Of a stretch of 64,000 nucleotides of DNA, positions 41,034-48,532 are shown one piece after another. The position numbers were made by a program, and so were the translations under genes. This stretch comes from DATJGR01 sp963812255. Its GTDB lineage: Bacteria; Pseudomonadota; Gammaproteobacteria; Pseudomonadales; Azotimanducaceae. The notes under the pieces are model-generated. The model was not told the DNA's origin, did no database searches, and saw only the letters and a program-made list of their open reading frames with translations. How positions within the stretch are numbered: position 1 is the stretch's first letter; every line of letters begins with the position of its first letter. Where the stretch lies: positions 1,054,001 through 1,118,000 of the forward strand of contig CAWEUM010000003.1 of NCBI GenBank assembly GCA_963812255.1, given 5' to 3'.

Positions 41034-41482
41034 GGCGTAAGCAACTGAGTTGACCGGCCCGACGGGGTAGCGATTCGTTTGCGCCGCTCCAACGAAATGT
41101 CATGCGGCACCCAGCGAAGCGCTCACGTGGTAACGGGATTGACCGCGAACCTTGACTAGGTTTGATTTGCCGCAAGTATTATGCAAGTTTGACGACGCTC
41201 CGCAAAGGATGCCTCTGCGCAACTCAAACCGCGCGCTGGTGCGCAGCGTGTTGACTCCATCGAGTTGAGACATCCAGGATGAGCTCCAGCCCGAGCATCG
41301 TTGAATGGGTTAGACATTCCAGACCGGAGAATGTCGACCCCTGGCGGCTGTTCCGCACGAGGGTCGCTGTCTGCGAAGCGAGGAGGTCATGTCAGAGCGA
41401 GTCCTGCGGAACCCCAAGACCAGCGAGACCAGTGGGTCAACTGCCTAGATGTTAGGCAGCTGGCTGGTTCCGAGCGGTTGCA
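41034..41482 (-). other. Gene-free region with attC remnants
   Basis: About 450 nt without a supportable gene. Left part (41035-41070) has GGTCAACTCAGTTGC and a degenerate core (GCTTACGC), the L'/R' pattern of the array. Further right are GTTAGAC (41309-41315) and GTTAGGC (41451-41457) with a 7-bp stem TGCCTA...TAGGCA. It probably held one or two lost or ORF-less cassettes and marks the right end of the array. Confidence 0.5.
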
Positions 41483-41812
41483 TCACTTCCGCTTGTTGAG
41501 CCCTGACAGCGCAATTTTTATCAGCCTGAGGGCTTCGTCCAGATCGGATTCACTACGAACTGCCAGTGCGTACCAAGGGAAACCATCGGAGCGGGTCGGG
41601 TGCACCGTTGAGTCGGACACACGAACCAGCCGTTCCTGCCGAATGACATTCTTTCCTAAACGAATGTCGATCTCCTGGTCCGAATGAAAATGTGCGAACT
41701 CTTTGCCGCGAAACAGCAAGGAGACAAACCCATCGTCGCGTCCAGGCCATGCACGTTCCTCGACGCCCAGATCACGAAGCCGTTGACTAAGTCGCCGGCG
41801 AATGCGGTTCAT
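41483..41812 (-). CDS. DUF5519 / luciferase-domain protein
   Basis: 109 aa from ATG 41810-41812 (MNRIRRRLSQRLRDLGVEER). It contains FHSDQEIDIRLGKNVIRQERL and the C-terminal SDLDEALRLIKIALSGLNKR, typical of the small DUF5519 proteins annotated as luciferase-like, though without the luciferase barrel. Function unknown. It may be the first cassette of the array or the last gene before it. Confidence 0.8.
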   Translation of the reverse strand: MNRIRRRLSQRLRDLGVEERAWPGRDDGFVSLLFRGKEFAHFHSDQEIDIRLGKNVIRQERLVRVSDSTVHPTRSDGFPWYALAVRSESDLDEALRLIKIALSGLNKRK

Positions 41813-41961
41813 ATTGGATCGCCTCTTCTTGCCGGCGGCGCACGCGAAGCGGAGTGAACATCTACCAGTGGTATTCACGCGTGACGATGTTGCCGCGCGA
41901 TCTGGTGGAACCCTTGACCGTCGATCTTGAATGGCGCGCAATGGCTCGCTGAACGACGATC

Positions 41962-43038
41962 TCAGATCCAGCCCTTGCGCCGGAAGTACAGCAGCATTGC
42001 GATCATCGACACAGCAATCACGGCGAGAACACTCACGTACGCATATGGCCAACCCAGTTCGGGCATGCTCAAAGCGCCCGCCTTTCTGTCGAAGTTCATG
42101 CCGTACACGCCAACGAGGAATGTAGGCGGAATGAACAGTGTTGCGATCAGCGTTAGCACTCGCATCACTTCGTTCAAACGATTGCTGACGAGCGACAGAT
42201 AAACCTCAACGAGGCTGGTCGCCACTTCACGGTGTGTCTCCAGCAGATCGATGACGCTGACGATATGGTCGTAGCAATCCTGAAGGTAGGGCCGCAGATA
42301 ACTGCGATCGCTGTCGGATTCCGATGCATCGAGATGGCGGAACAGGTTCGCGAGGATCTCGCGCATCGCCCACGCAGTTCGCCGATACACGAGAAGGCGG
42401 TTTCGGATCTCGTGCAGTCGCGCCAGCGCCTCCGGCGCTGGACTTTCGAGAATCTCGGCTTCGAGCGTGGTGATTTCGGCACCGATGTCGTCTATCACAG
42501 GAAACAGCAGATCGATCGCCAGATCGATCATCGCATACAACATGTAGCTGCCGTCATTGCGCCGCATGCGGCCCTTTTCGCTCGTCAGACGCTTTCGAAT
42601 CGGATCCAGTAATCCCGGCGCGCCGTCGTGAAAGCTGACGACGACGTGGTCGTCGGCAAACACACTGAGTTGCTCGAATCGCCCGGGTTGCCCGGCGGTT
42701 GGAATCATCAACGTAACGAACAGGCGGGTGTCGTATTCGTTGAACTTGGGTCGTTGGCTCCCGGTGACAGCGTCTTCCAGGGCCAGCGCATCGATCGAAT
42801 ACTGGCTCTTCAGTTTTTCGAGCAGTCGCATCGAGGGTGCGCCCACCACGTGAATCCATCGAACGCCATCCGTCGGTATCGGCCGATCGAGCAGTTCAAC
42901 GTCATTCGAGACAGCCATCAAGCGATCCGCCGAATATTCGGTGATCTCGAAGTGCGCGTGTTGAACTGCCCGCACTCGCTCGGTATCGAACGTGCCCGGC
43001 GCCGTTCCTGGCGCCAGATGTCGCGTAGGCTGCCTCAT
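41962..43038 (-). CDS. corA: CorA-family Mg2+/Co2+ channel
   Basis: 358 aa. A long cytosolic domain precedes two C-terminal transmembrane helices (about 297-317 and 330-350), with the signature GMN at VYGMNFDRK on the loop between them. ALEDAVTGSQRPKFNEYDTRLFVTLM and the helix DRSYLRPYLQDCYDHIVSVI are typical of CorA. Works as a pentameric Mg2+ channel gated by cytosolic Mg2+. The start ATG 43038 lacks a strong ribosome site. It borders the cassette array on the right. Confidence 0.9.
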   Translation of the reverse strand: MRQPTRHLAPGTAPGTFDTERVRAVQHAHFEITEYSADRLMAVSNDVELLDRPIPTDGVRWIHVVGAPSMRLLEKLKSQYSIDALALEDAVTGSQRPKFNEYDTRLFVTLMIPTAGQPGRFEQLSVFADDHVVVSFHDGAPGLLDPIRKRLTSEKGRMRRNDGSYMLYAMIDLAIDLLFPVIDDIGAEITTLEAEILESPAPEALARLHEIRNRLLVYRRTAWAMREILANLFRHLDASESDSDRSYLRPYLQDCYDHIVSVIDLLETHREVATSLVEVYLSLVSNRLNEVMRVLTLIATLFIPPTFLVGVYGMNFDRKAGALSMPELGWPYAYVSVLAVIAVSMIAMLLYFRRKGWI

Positions 43039-43119
43039 GATTCCTCACTCACTCACCGCGAAGCGGTTACAGTAGCCGCGCGCGGCGCAATGAGCCATAG
43101 ATGAGCAAGAAGTGGCCAC

Positions 43120-43731
43120 ATGAACGAGTTCGGCGATCTGGTCCAACAATACGGCTATGTGGCGGTATTCGCCGGAACATTCTTCGAGGGTGAGTCGATC
43201 GCATTGCTCGGCGGATTTCTGGCGCACGGCGGTTTACTCAGCCTTCCCATCGTGATTGTCGTTACGTTCGCGGGCTCGTTCTGCGGCGATCAAACCGCCT
43301 ACTGGCTAGGTAGGCGTTTGGGCTCGCGCTGGAAACCGAAGTCCACGCTGATGCAACGACGCATTGCGGATACGGAACGGTTGCTGAACCGCTATCAGAT
43401 CCCGGTTCTGCTCGGCTTTCGGTTCGTGTACGGGATCCGCAACGCAACGCCATTCGTCGCCGGCAGCATCACGCAGATTCCCGTGTGGCGGTTCATTGCG
43501 CTGAATGCAGCCGGCGCGGCGCTGTGGGCGATATCGATTCCGGTACTCGGTTACTATTTCGGCCGCACCGCCGAGTCGCTGCTCGGCACCGGTAAAGCCT
43601 ACGAGACCCGCATCATCTGTATTGTGATCGCCGGCGGCCTGATCATATGGTTGGCGCGATATCTCTTTGCTCGGCGCCGCGCCGCGCGATCGAGCGCAGC
43701 AGACGTTGAGAACCCGCCCCACACGAAATAA
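43120..43731 (+). CDS. DedA-family membrane protein
   Basis: 203 aa. Membrane segments near 15-35, 48-68, 140-160 and 170-190, and the conserved block FVYGIRNATPFVAGSITQIP with Arg residues (GFRFVYG, GxRx). N-terminal GTFFEGESIALLGGFLAHGG fits DedA proteins, which are polyprenyl-phosphate or lipid scramblases of the DedA/SNARE-associated superfamily. The gene is 81 nt from corA, divergently oriented. Its 3' end overlaps the convergent DUF502 gene by 89 nt. Confidence 0.9.
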   Translation: MNEFGDLVQQYGYVAVFAGTFFEGESIALLGGFLAHGGLLSLPIVIVVTFAGSFCGDQTAYWLGRRLGSRWKPKSTLMQRRIADTERLLNRYQIPVLLGFRFVYGIRNATPFVAGSITQIPVWRFIALNAAGAALWAISIPVLGYYFGRTAESLLGTGKAYETRIICIVIAGGLIIWLARYLFARRRAARSSAADVENPPHTK

Positions 43732-44272
43732 CCGTCTGCAACACTTCGCTGCCAGGCAGGGCCAGCCGCTGTACTTGCGACGGCAGTACGTGAAGGATCA
43801 GTCCTGTCGTCGGGTTCGGGCCGGTGGGCATGAAGATCGTCGACCCCTCAGCACCCTCGTCGGCCAGAAATCCCGTTAGCCGCATGCCGTCGCCGATATC
43901 GACGATCACCGGGCGCGCGAACGGATTCTGATCGCGCTTGCCCAGATAACCGACGATCTCTTTGACGGGCTTGTAGCCAGGCACCCTTTGCACAGTATTG
44001 CGCTCGAGCCAGGTGTACGCGCGATTGCCGAATCGCGTGCTCACGATCGCGCCGAGCACGAAGCACGCGACCAGAATCGCTGCGATCGTCAGTCCCTGAC
44101 CCACCCAGATCGGCAGATCCAGATTAAGGGCGACATATTTCGCAACGGGTGCGGTTTTTCCGACGATCCAGGTCGCGAGCCACAGCAACAGGTTCGCGAA
44201 TACGAATAGTGGTAGTACAACCAGCGCGCCGCCGATCAGCGTAGTGCGGATGTAATTCCGGGAACCGGACAT
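43643..44272 (-). CDS. DUF502-family membrane protein
   Basis: 209 aa from ATG 44270-44272 (MSGSRNYIRTTLIGGALVVL). Two transmembrane segments (about 11-31 and 58-78) and the block IFMPTGPNPTTGLILHVLP are characteristic of DUF502. The function of the family is unknown. The 3' 89 nt overlap the end of the convergent dedA gene, an unusually long antisense overlap, so one of the two C-termini may be shorter than drawn. It is 5 nt from the nitronate monooxygenase. Confidence 0.85.
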   Translation of the reverse strand: MSGSRNYIRTTLIGGALVVLPLFVFANLLLWLATWIVGKTAPVAKYVALNLDLPIWVGQGLTIAAILVACFVLGAIVSTRFGNRAYTWLERNTVQRVPGYKPVKEIVGYLGKRDQNPFARPVIVDIGDGMRLTGFLADEGAEGSTIFMPTGPNPTTGLILHVLPSQVQRLALPGSEVLQTVISCGAGSQRLLRSIARRGAEQRDIAPTI

Positions 44273-44277
44273 GTGCT

Positions 44278-45393
44278 TCAGATCCAATTCGAACTGCGCT
44301 TCAGCGCCTGTTCTGCGCCCCACACCAGTTCTTTGAAGATCTCCGCCGCTGGTCTCACCGCCTTGATCATACCGATGCCTTGTCCGGCGAACCCGGGATT
44401 GACGTCGCCGCGTTTGTCGCGCGTCGCGGCCGCCAGCACCGGACCCGACACGGCGCCTTGATACGGCATCGGCAGCGGTTCTTTGTCTGCGTGTGTCCAC
44501 GCATCGGTCCACACGCTGCGAATGATCCGTGCCGGTTTGCCGGTAACGCTGCGCGAAACGACGGTTCCGTCTTCGGCGGCATCGACGATCGCCTGCTTCT
44601 GAAAGTCATGGATGCCGGCTTCGTTCGACGCTAGAAACGCCGAGCCAACCCACACGCCCTCAGCGCCGAGCATCATCGCCGCGGCAATGCCACGCCCGTC
44701 GGTGATACCGCCTGCGCCGAGTACCGGCACATCACCAACTGCATCGACCACCTGCGGAATCAGCGCCATGGTGCCGATCGGTGAATTGTGGCCGCCGCCA
44801 TCGTGACCCTGCGCCACCACGATGTCGATGCCCGCTTGAATCACTTGTACTGCGTGCTTCACCTTGCCGACAACGCACATCACCTTCGTGCCGTTCGCGC
44901 GCAGCCTTTTCATCCAAGGACCCGGATTGCCAAGACCCGATGCATAGACCGGCACGCGTTCCTCGATCACAACTTCCATCTGCGCGTCGAAGAACTCCTT
45001 TGAAAAGCCGGCCGGCTCGTCCGGGTCACGACGTTGCCGGAACGTATCCGGATCGACGGGTTCGAGGTGTTGCTTTGCCATGAACTCCGAGGCAAACGCC
45101 TGCAGCTCTGGTAACAGATCCAACGGTGACGGTCCTTCGGAGTGAGCATAGTTCGCGCGCCTCACCGACGCCGGCAGCAATGTGTCCACGCCAAACGGCT
45201 TATCCGTTAACGCTCGCGTGCGGCGAATCCATTCGCGCAACTGTTTCGGTCCGCATCCCGCCGCGCCGAGCACACCTAAACCGCCGGCATTGGACACTGC
45301 CGCAGCGAGTTCCGGTGTGCTGGCGCCACCCATGCCCGCCAGCACGATTGGGTGCTCGATTCCAAGGATTTCACACACACGCGTCTTGAACAT
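44278..45393 (-). CDS. Nitronate monooxygenase (NPD family)
   Basis: 371 aa from ATG 45391-45393. A flavin-binding TIM barrel: IEHPIVLAGMGGASTPELAA at the N-terminus, GIDIVVAQGHDGGGHNSP (a characteristic NMO/2-nitropropane dioxygenase motif) and PVLGAGGITDGRGIAAAMML. It oxidises nitronates or acts on quinones with FMN in the cytosol. Downstream of the flavin reductase on the same strand, which may supply reduced flavin. Confidence 0.9.
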   Translation of the reverse strand: MFKTRVCEILGIEHPIVLAGMGGASTPELAAAVSNAGGLGVLGAAGCGPKQLREWIRRTRALTDKPFGVDTLLPASVRRANYAHSEGPSPLDLLPELQAFASEFMAKQHLEPVDPDTFRQRRDPDEPAGFSKEFFDAQMEVVIEERVPVYASGLGNPGPWMKRLRANGTKVMCVVGKVKHAVQVIQAGIDIVVAQGHDGGGHNSPIGTMALIPQVVDAVGDVPVLGAGGITDGRGIAAAMMLGAEGVWVGSAFLASNEAGIHDFQKQAIVDAAEDGTVVSRSVTGKPARIIRSVWTDAWTHADKEPLPMPYQGAVSGPVLAAATRDKRGDVNPGFAGQGIGMIKAVRPAAEIFKELVWGAEQALKRSSNWI

Positions 45394-45449
45394 GACCCGG
45401 ACTTCCAACGATTCGATTGAGCCTCTCGATTGAGGCTGATGAGCTCGGT

Positions 45450-45944
45450 CTAGATGAACGTCTCGAAGCGGCCATATTTGCTGCGAAAGTACAACAGCGG
45501 TTCGGCGTGCGCGTCGAGAATCTTAAGGTCGCGCACTCGGCCGATCGCGATGATGTGATCGCCGGCGTCGTGTTCTGCTTCGATGTCGCAATCGACGTAC
45601 GCGAGAATACCGCCAAGCACCGGCGATCCCGTCACGCCTGGGCGCCAGTCGACCTCGGCGAAAAGTCCCGGCTTCGCGAACTCGTCGCACACGTCTTTCT
45701 GTTTCGCCGAGAGCACATTGATGCAGAAGCTGCCCGAACTGCGCAATCTCGGCCAACTGGTGCTCTTCTTGCCGGGGCATACGGCCACGAGCGGCGGATC
45801 GAGCGACAGCGACGTGAACGACTGCGCCGCGAACCCCACCGGTCGTCCATTGTCCATGCCCGTGGCGACGACGACGCCGGTGCAGAACTGCGCCAACGTC
45901 GTGCGGAAGGTCAGGCTGTCGAACGCCACATCAGAACTCGCCAT
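45450..45944 (-). CDS. Flavin reductase (FMN/FAD reductase-like domain)
   Basis: 164 aa from ATG 45942-45944 (MASSDVAFDSLTFRTTLAQF); the longer frame to 46403 is not coding. Conserved features: TGVVVATGMDNGRPVGFAAQSF (flavin-binding motif), SLSLDPPLVAVCPGKKSTSW and the C-terminal HIIAIGRVRDLKILDAHAEPL. Reduces free FMN or FAD with NAD(P)H, feeding two-component monooxygenases. The neighbouring monooxygenase is a possible partner. Confidence 0.9.
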   Translation of the reverse strand: MASSDVAFDSLTFRTTLAQFCTGVVVATGMDNGRPVGFAAQSFTSLSLDPPLVAVCPGKKSTSWPRLRSSGSFCINVLSAKQKDVCDEFAKPGLFAEVDWRPGVTGSPVLGGILAYVDCDIEAEHDAGDHIIAIGRVRDLKILDAHAEPLLYFRSKYGRFETFI

Positions 45945-46050
45945 CGTCTGCCCGTGCAAAGATCGGTTCCGCGGCACTATATCAGAACCAAATCGGTGCT
46001 CGTTTCGGGACTGCACGCGCGTCGGCAAGCCCGCTAGAATTGTCGCCAAC

Positions 46051-47268
46051 ATGCATACATCGATGGGTACAACCGTGACTGATCTGGACAGCTTCCGTAA
46101 CGAAACCCGGGCCTGGCTCGAAGCCAACTGCCCCGCGTCGATGCGGACGCCGGGCAACGAGGATGAGACCGTATGGGGCGGACGCCGTGAAAGGTTCGTC
46201 AATCCCGATTCGCGCGTTTGGCTCGCGCGTATGGCGGAGAAAGGCTGGACGTGTCCGATGTGGCCGAAGCAGTACGGCGGCGGCGGCCTGTCGATCGACG
46301 AAAATCGCGTGCTGCAGCAGGAGCTCGGACGCATCAATGCGCGCTCACCGCTGTCGAGCTTCGGCATCTGGATGCTCGGACCGGCGCTGCTCGAATTTGG
46401 CAACGAAGCGCAGAAGCTCGAGCATCTGCCGAAAATCGTGCGCGGTGAAATTCGCTGGTGTCAGGGCTATTCCGAACCCGGCTCCGGATCCGATCTCGCG
46501 GGGCTGCGCACGCGCGCGCAGGACATGGGTGATTACTACCTCGTCAACGGTTCGAAGATCTGGACGTCGTACGCCGACGAAGCCGACTGGATCTTCTGCC
46601 TCGTCCGCACCGATTTCGACGTACCGAAGCATGAGGGCATCAGCTTCCTGTTGTTCGACATGGCCTCGCCCGGGGTCAGCACCTCACCGATTACGCTGAT
46701 CAGCGGCTCGTCGCCGTTCTGTCAGACGTTCTTCGAAGACGTCAAAGTACCGAAGCAGAACCTGGTGGGTCAGATCAACAAAGGTTGGACGATCGCAAAG
46801 CGTTTGCTGCAGCACGAGCGCCAGATGGTTGCCGGCATCGGCGGCAACTCCGCGCTCGGTGCAACGGGCCGCAGGATGGAGGACATCGCGAAGGAATACG
46901 TTGGAGAAGCCGACGGACGTATCGCAGACATGGCGATCCGCGGCCGGATCACCCGCCACCGCATGGACGATCGCGCCTTTCAACTGACGTTGGGACGTTC
47001 GATCGAAGAGGCCAAAGCCGGCCATGCCAACGGCGATCTCAGTTCGATGTTCAAGTACTACGGCACCGAGCAGAACAAACGCAAGTACGAAGTGCTGCTC
47101 GAAACAATGGGCACCCAGGCCGTCGGCTGGAGCGGCGATGCATTCAGCGACCGGGAACTCAATACCACGCGGCAATGGCTGCGATCGAAGGCCAATTCGA
47201 TTGAGGGCGGCACCAGCGAAGTGCAGCTCAACGTGATTGCCAAGCGAGTACTCGGCCTGCCGGATTGA
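46051..47268 (+). CDS. Acyl-CoA dehydrogenase
   Basis: 405 aa from ATG 46051; ATG 46063 and GTG 46075 are alternatives. An acyl-CoA dehydrogenase fold: N-terminal ETRAWLEANCPASMR, FAD region WCQGYSEPGSGSDLAGLRTR, LVNGSKIWTSYADEADW and C-terminal IEGGTSEVQLNVIAKRVLGL. The catalytic glutamate is not certain. It oxidises an acyl-CoA at the alpha-beta bond with FAD. Overlaps the tandem acetyltransferase by 4 nt. Confidence 0.9.
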   Translation: MHTSMGTTVTDLDSFRNETRAWLEANCPASMRTPGNEDETVWGGRRERFVNPDSRVWLARMAEKGWTCPMWPKQYGGGGLSIDENRVLQQELGRINARSPLSSFGIWMLGPALLEFGNEAQKLEHLPKIVRGEIRWCQGYSEPGSGSDLAGLRTRAQDMGDYYLVNGSKIWTSYADEADWIFCLVRTDFDVPKHEGISFLLFDMASPGVSTSPITLISGSSPFCQTFFEDVKVPKQNLVGQINKGWTIAKRLLQHERQMVAGIGGNSALGATGRRMEDIAKEYVGEADGRIADMAIRGRITRHRMDDRAFQLTLGRSIEEAKAGHANGDLSSMFKYYGTEQNKRKYEVLLETMGTQAVGWSGDAFSDRELNTTRQWLRSKANSIEGGTSEVQLNVIAKRVLGLPD

Positions 47269-48260
47269 GCGCACTACGGCGCATCACCGACGGTGTCGTC
47301 ACCATTCGGCCGCCTGCGCCGGGCGATGCAGAGGTATTGATCGCCGGGCGCGATGCGCAATTCAGGCGCTGGCTTGGCGAAGGCGCTCAGACACCACAGC
47401 CGACGGCGTGCATCGTCGTCGGCGACGCCATCGTCGGCTGGGTCGACTACGACATCGACCGCGCATGGTTGCAACGTGGCGAAGTCAACATCGGCTACAA
47501 CGTCTTCGCACCGCATCGCGGCAACGGGTACGCGTCCAGAGCGGTTCAGTTGCTGATGCACCATCTCGCACTCACCGGCACGCACTCGACCGGGACGCTG
47601 CTCATCCATCCCGACAACGCGCTGTCGCGCGCGCTCGCTGCGCGCACACGATTCACGCCGGCGGGGCAACTCAACGGAAGCTGCTATTACAAACGACCTG
47701 TCCCGCCGCTCAGCTACACCGATGATGTGATTACCATTCGGCGCCAGAGGATCGATGATCTGTACATGGATCTCGCCGCTAAAGACAGCGAACAGATCAA
47801 ATGGCTCTGGCAGCCCGGGGAACATGACCGGTGGAAGGCGATGTCGCGCGAGGACCAGCATGATCACGCGCTTCGAATATTGCGGACGAATGCAGCCGAC
47901 TTCGGAACCGGCCCAAAATGGTGTTTTGCCGTGGACGCGACTGACGCTGACTACGTCGCTTGCATCGACTGCGATCTGGCAAACGAACGCGTGCCGGCCG
48001 GTGATGCAAACATCTCTTACGCGGCCCATCCCGTACATCGAGCGCGCGGCTATATCAGCCGCGCGGTCAACCTGATCACGCGGTTCCTGGCCGATCACAC
48101 CGGCGCGCGGCGCGCGCACCTCATCATCGACTCGGACAACGTCGCATCGCTACGCGTTGCCGACGCGGTCGGGGCAGAGGAGGCAGAGCGCTGGATCAAT
48201 GAGCAGGGTCGCACGTTGGTCCGTTGTCTGATGCGGCTGAACCACAGGCAACATCAGTAA
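47265..48260 (+). CDS. Tandem GNAT protein (two acetyltransferase domains)
   Basis: 331 aa from TTG 47265, which overlaps the preceding stop (TTGA). Two RimJ/RimL-like GNAT domains occur in one chain: first, GEVNIGYNVFAPHRGNGYASRAVQ (about residues 70-93); second, GDANISYAAHPVHRARGYISRAVN (about 246-269). Both contain the conserved acetyl-CoA loop. Not a common arrangement for single small GNATs, though tandem examples exist. The substrate is unknown. The end is 114 nt before a Met-rich leader ORF. Confidence 0.82.
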   Translation: MSALRRITDGVVTIRPPAPGDAEVLIAGRDAQFRRWLGEGAQTPQPTACIVVGDAIVGWVDYDIDRAWLQRGEVNIGYNVFAPHRGNGYASRAVQLLMHHLALTGTHSTGTLLIHPDNALSRALAARTRFTPAGQLNGSCYYKRPVPPLSYTDDVITIRRQRIDDLYMDLAAKDSEQIKWLWQPGEHDRWKAMSREDQHDHALRILRTNAADFGTGPKWCFAVDATDADYVACIDCDLANERVPAGDANISYAAHPVHRARGYISRAVNLITRFLADHTGARRAHLIIDSDNVASLRVADAVGAEEAERWINEQGRTLVRCLMRLNHRQHQ

Positions 48261-48373
48261 CGATTCTCTCGCCGAACCATTTCCAAGACCGCCTCCGTTA
48301 TCGACCGACATGGCACGAATCGAAGGTGGACTGCGCAACGTTCGCCTCGACTCCCGCAACGCATCGATCTACG

Positions 48374-48454
48374 ATGCGCAGCATGAATCCGAGTGCGCAC
48401 CTCAACACAATGCCCATGGCCATGCCGCAGATGTGGGGATCCCGCTCGATCTGA
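48374..48454 (+). CDS. Methionine-rich leader peptide (proposed)
   Basis: A 26-codon ORF, ATG 48374 to TGA 48454, of which six codons are Met (positions 1, 4, 13, 15, 17 and 20). The MPMAMPQM run places four Met codons within eight. It ends 25 nt before the terminator stem, upstream of the methionyl-tRNA synthetase gene, so a ribosome delayed at Met codons could decide whether the hairpin forms. No strong ribosome site is visible. An alternative ORF (48310-48474) in another frame exists but is less suggestive. Inference, not proven. Confidence 0.55.
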   Translation: MRSMNPSAHLNTMPMAMPQMWGSRSI

Positions 48455-48517
48455 TTTTCGCTCAACAATCCTAACGAAGAGCCGGGCCGTCCCCAAACGA
48501 TGGCCCGGCTTTTTTTT
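48441..48517 (+). promoter_or_regulatory. Transcription attenuator in front of metG paralogue
   Basis: A proposed choice between a terminator (48480-48517) and an antiterminator. CCCGCTC at 48441-48447, within the last codons of the leader peptide, can pair with GAGCCGGG at 48479-48486, the left arm of the terminator, with one bulged base. A ribosome reaching the leader stop would cover 48441-48447 and let the terminator form. One stalled at the Met run (48410-48422) would leave it free. The downstream gene starts at 48533 with GGAG 8 nt upstream. Confidence 0.5.
48480..48517 (+). terminator. Strong intrinsic terminator upstream of metG paralogue
   Basis: AGCCGGGCC (48480-48488), a 13-nt loop, GGCCCGGCT (48502-48510), a perfect 9-bp stem, followed by a run of eight T. 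It is in front of the metG start (48533), not after a gene end, as expected for an attenuator. The tandem GNAT gene ends 219 nt upstream. Confidence 0.85.
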
Positions 48518-48532
48518 GCCCGGAGAACAGTG

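Larger units (their letters stand above)
33027..41457 (-). mobile_element. Integron gene-cassette cluster lacking integrase (CALIN)
   Basis: About fourteen short genes all on the minus strand, with families typical of integron cassettes, are separated by attC-like sites. The core sequences GCCTAAC/GTTAGGC occur at 33027, 33478, 34149, 36316, 37818, 38907, 39437 and 41451, with degenerate forms at 34527, 34553, 35394, 36910, 38223, 39845 and 40504. One site (37770-37824) is a canonical 55-bp attC. Several cassette genes stop in the TAA of a GCCTAAC core. No intI or attI is visible within the window, which runs 22 kb past the right end. The genes therefore probably depend on outside promoters or have small promoters of their own. 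Confidence 0.85.

Noticed and set aside
33027..41457. CRISPR array or phage island
   Set aside because: Repeats are imperfect attC-type with whole genes between them; there are no uniform spacers, cas or phage genes.
45583..46050. N-terminal extension of the acyl-CoA dehydrogenase frame
   Set aside because: Overlaps the flavin reductase gene completely; the ACAD starts near 46051.
48310..48474. 54-codon ORF overlapping the Met-rich leader
   Set aside because: Possible, but no composition bias and no ribosome site; retained only as an alternative to the leader peptide.
48261..48532. T-box or SAM riboswitch in front of metG
   Set aside because: No T-box sequence (AGGGUGGNACCGCG) or SAM-type core; T-boxes are mainly Gram-positive. 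The leader-peptide layout fits better.
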